In this document: one piece after another, positions 58,767 to 64,000 of the stretch
How the letters are laid out: each line of letters starts with the position of its first letter
Position numbering within the stretch: the stretch's first letter is position 1
Assembly: GCA_947588675.1 (NCBI GenBank)
Contig: CANPYY010000012.1
Span: 1-64,000 of the forward strand
Direction of reading: 5' to 3'
Length of the DNA: 64,000 nt
Source: an uncultured Lachnospiraceae bacterium
GTDB lineage: Bacteria > Bacillota > Clostridia > Lachnospirales > Lachnospiraceae
The notes under the pieces: model-generated
What the model was told of the DNA's origin: nothing
Seen by the model: only the letters and a program-made list of their open reading frames with translations
The model's database searches: none
Translations under genes and position numbers: made by a program

Positions 58767-60152
58767 CTAAATCATTTCTTTATATTCAACCAAGCTTACA
58801 TTACCCATCTTATTTGCCCTGTCAATGCAACTCTTTGTAAAACCTGATTTTGAGAACATGTAGTAATATTTTGTTTTATAATTAAATAGTTCGCTTCGTT
58901 TTACGAGCGTTTCCAAAACGCCAAGTTCAACCTTTTCATTTGTCCATTTACATTCCGCAAACAGAGCTGTGTTTTTATCCTGTTCACCCATAATATCAAT
59001 TTCGGCCTGGACTTTTTCCTTTGGGTCGTTGCCCCACCAACGTCCAAGAGATTTAAACTCTACCGGGCAGTTGCCGGAAATAAGCTGATTCCAAAGATAC
59101 TGTTTGCAGATTTCTTCAAAAACCTTACCCATATAGTCAGAAAGCTGAGGTTCAATACGTTTATAAGCCAAATCGGCAGCGCCGCGGGCAATGATTGAAT
59201 TGTTATTAAGCACAAACCGATACCAGAAACGAAACATATTATCCTCAATGGAATAAACTGACTTTCTGGAAGTCTTTTCGCCGTAAGGCGTTTCTTTCTG
59301 TACGATTCCAAGATTGATAAGGTTTTTAATATAATTCGTGCATACATTGGTATCTTCACCGACCTTGCTTGAAATCTCTGACATTCTTGATGACCCTGTT
59401 GCAATGGCTGTTATAATTGCCGTATAAATAGCAGGTTCACGGACTTCCTGTTTTAAGAGGTTTACCGGTTCCTCGTAAAGAAATGACATTGGATTGAGGT
59501 ATGTGTTTTTTATGTTATACTCTATGCTTAACTTGTCACTCATCTGCAAAAGATACTGCGGTGTGCCACCTGCAATGCCGTAAATAAGCGCTTTATCTTC
59601 ATCAGACAAATTTTTAAAATAAATACAGGTTTCTTCAAAGCTAAACGGCTGCAGTTTAATTTGTGCCGTTCTTCTGCCGTAGAGAGGCGCTTTATAGGCA
59701 AGCACATGTTCTTCCATATATGACATGGAAGAACCGCAAAGAATAAACATTAATTTTGATGTGTCTTTATATTTGTCAATTAAAAACTGTAAGGTAGATG
59801 CAAGACTTTTTGACGCACGCGCCACATAAGGATATTCGTCAATCGCAAGGATGATTCTTTCTTTTTCTGCTAGCTTAAATATATATTCAAATGCAGCCTG
59901 GAATGAAAGAAAAGAGGATTCCGTTTCAATACCGTTTGCAAACTCCATAATGCTTTTTGAAAAGTTCTCAAGATTCTGCTTTGCATTACTTTCAACACCC
60001 ATAAAATATATTGCTTTTTTATCGCTGATAAACTGATTGATAAGTGCAGTTTTGCCTACACGCCGTCTACCGTAGATAACCGCAAATTCAAATTTATTCG
60101 ATTTATATAAATTATCAAGAGTATTAAGTTCACGTTCTCTGCCTATAAACAT
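58767..60152 (-). CDS. AAA ATPase with DUF234-type C-terminal domain
   Basis: FAVIYGRRRVGKTALINQF; IILAIDEYPYVA; C-terminal AEIDIMGEQDKNTALFAECKW. Confidence 0.87.
   Translation of the reverse strand: MFIGRERELNTLDNLYKSNKFEFAVIYGRRRVGKTALINQFISDKKAIYFMGVESNAKQNLENFSKSIMEFANGIETESSFLSFQAAFEYIFKLAEKERIILAIDEYPYVARASKSLASTLQFLIDKYKDTSKLMFILCGSSMSYMEEHVLAYKAPLYGRRTAQIKLQPFSFEETCIYFKNLSDEDKALIYGIAGGTPQYLLQMSDKLSIEYNIKNTYLNPMSFLYEEPVNLLKQEVREPAIYTAIITAIATGSSRMSEISSKVGEDTNVCTNYIKNLINLGIVQKETPYGEKTSRKSVYSIEDNMFRFWYRFVLNNNSIIARGAADLAYKRIEPQLSDYMGKVFEEICKQYLWNQLISGNCPVEFKSLGRWWGNDPKEKVQAEIDIMGEQDKNTALFAECKWTNEKVELGVLETLVKRSELFNYKTKYYYMFSKSGFTKSCIDRANKMGNVSLVEYKEMI
58782..58813. repeat. 32-bp direct repeat, right copy
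   Basis: Identical to 54979-55010; encodes the ATPase C-terminus KMGNVSLVEY. Confidence 0.95.
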
Positions 60153-60198
60153 TTACGCAACCTCCATCTTAGGTTGTTTATATTATAGTATACAAAAA

Positions 60199-60243
60199 CA
60201 AATTAGTCAAGTATAAATGAGTAATTTACACTTGACTAATTTG
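60199..60243 (-). promoter_or_regulatory. 45-bp near-palindrome: terminator and/or operator-promoter
   Basis: Perfect outer 14-bp arms CAAATTAGTCAAGT / ACTTGACTAATTTG, extended inward to about 20 bp with one G-U pair. Contains TTGACT, 17 nt before TATAAT, for the ATPase. Confidence 0.65.
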
Positions 60244-60259
60244 AAAGGTTCATATAAAT

Positions 60260-60820
60260 TTAAATACTTTGTCCGTCATGGAACGCTTCGCCAACACGTT
60301 CCGTTACCTTGTAATAACCATGCGTATATGGATCAAAAGCGATAGCATTCACTAAGGACATATCAAGCTTTCCGTTTGGCATTACACTTTCGTTGGCAGT
60401 AACATTAACAACCTTGCCAATAACCCCGCAGCCATATTCATTATTTTGATATTCAATATATTTACATTCCAGGCAAAGCGGAAATTCATTGATAACAGGC
60501 GCATCTACACTCTCTGCCTTAGCAGCGGTAAGACCTGCTTTTTCAAGCTTATTTTCAATGCTGTTGCCGGACACAACACCAAAATAATCTGCCGCTGCAA
60601 CATGAGCGGCATCAGCAATGCTTACCGTAAACGCGCCTCTTTCTTTTATATTTTTAACCGTCTTATGCGTTTCGGTCAAATTTAGTACCACTGTGTCTCT
60701 CGCCTGCATCGTTCCCCATGCGGCGTTCATGACATTTACGCTGCCGTCTTCATTATAAGTAGCGACCATTAACACAGGCATAGGAAAAATTCCTTCTGTA
60801 ATATCTAATTTTTTTCTCAT
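60260..60820 (-). CDS. Flavin reductase-family protein
   Basis: MPVLMVATYNEDGSVNVMNAAWGT, LTETHKTVKNIKERGAFTVSI, GVVSGNSIENKLEKAGLT. Confidence 0.87.
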   Translation of the reverse strand: MRKKLDITEGIFPMPVLMVATYNEDGSVNVMNAAWGTMQARDTVVLNLTETHKTVKNIKERGAFTVSIADAAHVAAADYFGVVSGNSIENKLEKAGLTAAKAESVDAPVINEFPLCLECKYIEYQNNEYGCGVIGKVVNVTANESVMPNGKLDMSLVNAIAFDPYTHGYYKVTERVGEAFHDGQSI

Positions 60821-60915
60821 ATATAAAACCTCTTTTCTATTATTTTATCAATTAAACAACACAGAATTATATCCATCTGCAAATCTTCGTTATTTAATGT
60901 TACACCTTTTTTATA

Positions 60916-62262
60916 TTACAAACCGGTAATATCCAAATCTACTATCATCCGACCGATTTTTTGCTCCTGCAAAAGATAACACATATAAATCGGAAGATAT
61001 GTTACAACTCCTTCTGTTTCTACATTTCCGACAGAAAAAACATACGCTTTTTCAATATGATAATCCGGAATACTAATAAAATTATCCAAAGCTTTGTGCT
61101 TTTTATATGCTTTTCCTGATTTAACTTCTATCGGAACAACTTTTCCATTCATTTCTATTACAAAATCCAACTCGCCTACATTCTTTTTTTTACAAAAATA
61201 TGGCTCAAATCCATTTGCAGTTAATTGCTGTGTAACGGCATTTTCAAAATGAGCTCCGTTATTTACTTCTCCGTTTTTATTAATTAATTCAATTTTTGTT
61301 TCAGAAGGATATGCGCTTGTAAGCAAACCAATATCACTCGAAAACAGCCGGAATACATTACTGCTCTTGCTCGCCAAAAGCGGGATGACCGGCGCCGCAA
61401 CGTTATAAACCGGCAAAGCCACGCCTGCATCCTTCAGCCATAAAAAACTATTTTCATATCTATTAAACTTAAGCTCTTTATCCAGCATGGTAAAAACAAA
61501 TTTCTTATTCTGTTTATTTAATTCAGCTGGAATAAGATCATATATGGAGCGCAGCTTAAGTTTCCGATTCTCAATTTCATATTGTGAAAAATCTTCTTTA
61601 TAAAGCGTTATAATGTCTCGCTGAACTTTATCAACCTCTCTGATGTCCTTTGTTTCGATATAGGTTTTTACAGCATCCGGCATTCCCCCAACAATAAGAT
61701 ATACAAAAAACATATTTAAAAGTTTCTGATGTATGAATTCATCCACGGGGGTGCATGTTTCAAATTTCTCTTTCAGCATCTCTAACGTAGTTTTTGATAC
61801 ATTATTTGCCATCATAAATTCTTCAAAATCCATAGGGTACATCTTTAAAATGGTCAGGTACCCCACAGGCGCTGAATCTAGCCCCTTGAGTGAAACACCT
61901 AATAAAGAACCGCTCATTACATATTTAAAACTTCCTTCATCTACAAGAAATTTAATTTTTGTTACTATTTGGGGGCATTTCTGAATTTCATCAAAAAAGA
62001 TAACTGTCTCATGCGGTTTACAGTCTTCCGGCATTATCATTTTCAATTTAATTAAAAATTCTTCTGCGCTCATTTCCGCATTTAGATACTCGACCATATC
62101 CGGCTGGTCGATAAAATTTACTTCATATTTGGTGTAACCACTCTTTTCAATCTCATCTCTTATAAGCCAGGTCTTTCCTGTCTGCCTTGCTCCTGTTACC
62201 AGCAGCGCCTTATTCGAATTTTCAAGCCATTCTTCAACAATGATTGAATATTTTCTATACAT
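60916..62262 (-). CDS. AAA ATPase with DUF4143 and C-terminal nuclease-like motif
   Basis: ALLVTGARQTGKTWLIR; VIFFDEIQKCPQ; GELDFVIEMNGKVVPIEVKSGKAYKKHKAL. Confidence 0.9.
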   Translation of the reverse strand: MYRKYSIIVEEWLENSNKALLVTGARQTGKTWLIRDEIEKSGYTKYEVNFIDQPDMVEYLNAEMSAEEFLIKLKMIMPEDCKPHETVIFFDEIQKCPQIVTKIKFLVDEGSFKYVMSGSLLGVSLKGLDSAPVGYLTILKMYPMDFEEFMMANNVSKTTLEMLKEKFETCTPVDEFIHQKLLNMFFVYLIVGGMPDAVKTYIETKDIREVDKVQRDIITLYKEDFSQYEIENRKLKLRSIYDLIPAELNKQNKKFVFTMLDKELKFNRYENSFLWLKDAGVALPVYNVAAPVIPLLASKSSNVFRLFSSDIGLLTSAYPSETKIELINKNGEVNNGAHFENAVTQQLTANGFEPYFCKKKNVGELDFVIEMNGKVVPIEVKSGKAYKKHKALDNFISIPDYHIEKAYVFSVGNVETEGVVTYLPIYMCYLLQEQKIGRMIVDLDITGL

Positions 62263-62282
62263 AAATGAATACCTCCATATTT

Positions 62283-62311
62283 ATAATACATCATTTGCCC
62301 CGTTTTTTCAA
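62283..62311 (-). promoter_or_regulatory. Promoter of the DUF4143 ATPase
   Basis: Minus: TTGAAA-17-TATTAT, with GGAGG upstream of the ATG. Confidence 0.65.
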
Positions 62312-62372
62312 CCATTATTGTAATATATTGCCCCGTTTTTCTCATATTTATCCACGTGTTTTGCCCCGTTTT
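62295..62372 (-). repeat. Three 12-bp iterons at 33-bp period
   Basis: TTGCCCCGTTTT at 62295, 62328 and 62361 (minus: AAAACGGGGCAA). Confidence 0.92.
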
Positions 62373-62401
62373 AGTTCTGATTCACGAATCCTTTGTAGCA
62401 G

Positions 62402-62809
62402 TCACAGCCGTTCCAATAATTCCGACGGTTTGATTGCTGTAACCTTGCCACCGCTAAAATCCCTGATATTTCTTGTGACAATATAGTCTGCGTGTATTCT
62501 CGATGCGCAAGCGTTCTGTATGGCGTCCTCATAATCCTTAAATTTCAAATTAGCTGCTTTTTTCAGGTCGTCCGCTTTCAAGTCTGCAACATTAAAAATC
62601 AGCATCAGTTTATCCAAAATTTCTTTTATCTTTCCTGGCTCCAACTCCTTGCGCATAATATATACGATATTGGGAATGGAGAGGGCAGAAATATACCCTG
62701 ATATTTTATTTACCTCACACATCTTAAAAATCTTTTCGGATGCCTCCAAAAACTCCTGCCGGCTGCATAGAACATCGAGAATGACATTTGTATCAATCAG
62801 CACTTTCAT
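62402..62809 (-). CDS. PIN-domain toxin
   Basis: MKVLIDTNVILDVL; KFKDYEDAIQNACA; DYIVTRNIRDF. Confidence 0.9.
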   Translation of the reverse strand: MKVLIDTNVILDVLCSRQEFLEASEKIFKMCEVNKISGYISALSIPNIVYIMRKELEPGKIKEILDKLMLIFNVADLKADDLKKAANLKFKDYEDAIQNACASRIHADYIVTRNIRDFSGGKVTAIKPSELLERL

Positions 62810-63026
62810 ATTTTTTCATTCTCTCCGTTCTGATTTTTTTATCGTCATAGTTTCCCGACAACACGCCTATGAGAGAGTCCGTGAGGAAAGAAACGCTTCT
62901 TTCCTTGGAAATCAGCCTTGCTACTTCCTTACCGTTTTTCAGCACAATCACCTCTTCGCCTCTTTGAACTATAGAAAGATATTTTCCAAAATTGTTTTGA
63001 ACCTCAGTGGCAGTTGCAATTGTCAT
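62793..63026 (-). CDS. Phd/YefM-family antitoxin
   Basis: ATATEVQNNFGKYLSIVQRGEEVIVLKNGKEVARLIS; overlaps the downstream PIN gene. Confidence 0.88.
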   Translation of the reverse strand: MTIATATEVQNNFGKYLSIVQRGEEVIVLKNGKEVARLISKERSVSFLTDSLIGVLSGNYDDKKIRTERMKKYESAD

Positions 63027-63416
63027 ACAGGTACCTCCTCGTTTTTAGCTAAAATCATTATATGTTATTTTATCTAAAACGTCAATGCAATTAACTAAAA
63101 TCCATCACTTGTATTTTCACCATTTTGAGCCTGCTTATACATAGCTGCTTTGTCCGCAGAAACTGTTAATTTAGAAAAGAAAAATCAGGGTAATTTGCGA
63201 ATAAGCGCATAAATTTAAAAATCCCCTTCAAAAAAGGGTATTCCTCTTTCAAGGGATTGTTAGACGCTTTGAAAATGTTTTTGCCGTTTTTTCCAAGGTC
63301 GCTCGCAAACCTTCAACCGTTTTACAACTACTTTTCTTCTCAACAATAGTACCGGTGAAAAAACGCCATAATAATTCCTTCCATTTCTATCAAATGGTTG
63401 TTCGGCAAAAAGGAAT

Positions 63417-63905
63417 TTACAATATAAAATTTACTATTCCATATATCGAATGACAAATAGTAAAGCAGACAGCAGGAACAACCGCTATTATGTTCTTTCT
63501 ATCAAGTGCAAAAAAGATAAATGCAAGGCAAGGCGGAAACGTCAGGAATAATATCACGAGCGGGTCTGTAATTCCATTATAATATAGCGCCCATCCTACA
63601 AAATACATGATAATGCTGATAATCGAAAATATTATCAATAGAGAAAAACGCAGTTTGTTTCTTTCTTTGTTTTGAATAACGCAAAGAGAACAAATAAAAA
63701 ATGCTTGACAAATTGCGCCTATCATATCAACGATTGCAGTTACTGACTCTTTTCTTAAAATATCATTTGGTGCAGGGATAGCAAACCAAATAAAATTTGG
63801 AATCATTACAATCAGAAAAATTGCTAAACCATAAATATCAAAACCAAATCTATATTTTTTTAGCAATATATTATCCTCCCGTAAATTCGTATTTGCCGTC
63901 CTCAT
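63417..63905 (-). CDS. Hypothetical multi-TM protein
   Basis: 162-aa hydrophobic ORF with about five predicted TM segments by eye. Confidence 0.5.
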   Translation of the reverse strand: MRTANTNLREDNILLKKYRFGFDIYGLAIFLIVMIPNFIWFAIPAPNDILRKESVTAIVDMIGAICQAFFICSLCVIQNKERNKLRFSLLIIFSIISIIMYFVGWALYYNGITDPLVILFLTFPPCLAFIFFALDRKNIIAVVPAVCFTICHSIYGIVNFIL

Positions 63906-64000
63906 TATCTCTCCGACAAATGCTGAAGTTGTATATCTGAATGTAATTACACTTCTACAACAACAGATTCACCCTCCGATTTATCTCCATTTAACCATTG

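Noticed and set aside
62295-62372. Possible short CRISPR array (three phased repeats)
   Set aside because: Only 12 bp conserved out of 33, promoter location, no leader or cas genes. Better explained as iterons.
63130-63360. Possible decayed gene reading NPLKEEYPFLKGIFKFMRLFANYPDFSFLN and KTVEGLRATLEKTAKTFSKRLT on minus
   Set aside because: Frames are broken and I cannot identify a parent family; a translated search of this segment would decide.

Overview
The window looks like a low-GC Firmicutes chromosome, probably Lachnospiraceae or a related Clostridia (inferred from codon and protein style only). Coding density is high. I recognise no rRNA, tRNA, CRISPR array, transposase or integrase. 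Left to right: a ZTP (pfl) riboswitch with intrinsic terminator; a serpin coupled to a DNA glycosylase; a CIRCE-controlled Hsp20; several metabolic enzymes; a ~27 kb all-minus-strand phospho-signalling locus (about 7.4-34.9 kb); secreted glycoside hydrolases and wall enzymes (GHL10-like, GH95, GH10, NlpC/P60, GH2); a nickel/cobalt ECF transporter with LarE; and a defence/accessory region (nuclease-fused HsdM plus HsdS, two PD-(D/E)XK-tailed ATPases, a Phd/PIN toxin-antitoxin). The best candidate for an undescribed system is the phospho-signalling locus. It encodes two COG4248-like kinases, two membrane Ser/Thr kinases (one with an outside LRR domain), two PP2C phosphatases, a TerY-like VWA protein, a dual-FHA ABC transporter, four zinc-ribbon proteins, DUF6273/EF-hand-loop repeat proteins and a secreted cysteine-peptidase-like protein. 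Its two apparent operons share an identical 17-bp palindrome (AAAATCTTTCAGATTTT) exactly 16 nt from a TATAAT-like -10, which suggests one regulon. Other notable signals: a 32-bp perfect direct repeat flanking the restriction-modification module, three 12-bp iterons at exact 33-bp spacing in a DUF4143 ATPase promoter, an 8-T frameshift in a PAP2 gene, and an apparent ATA start codon for the serpin. Family calls are by eye, with no database search.
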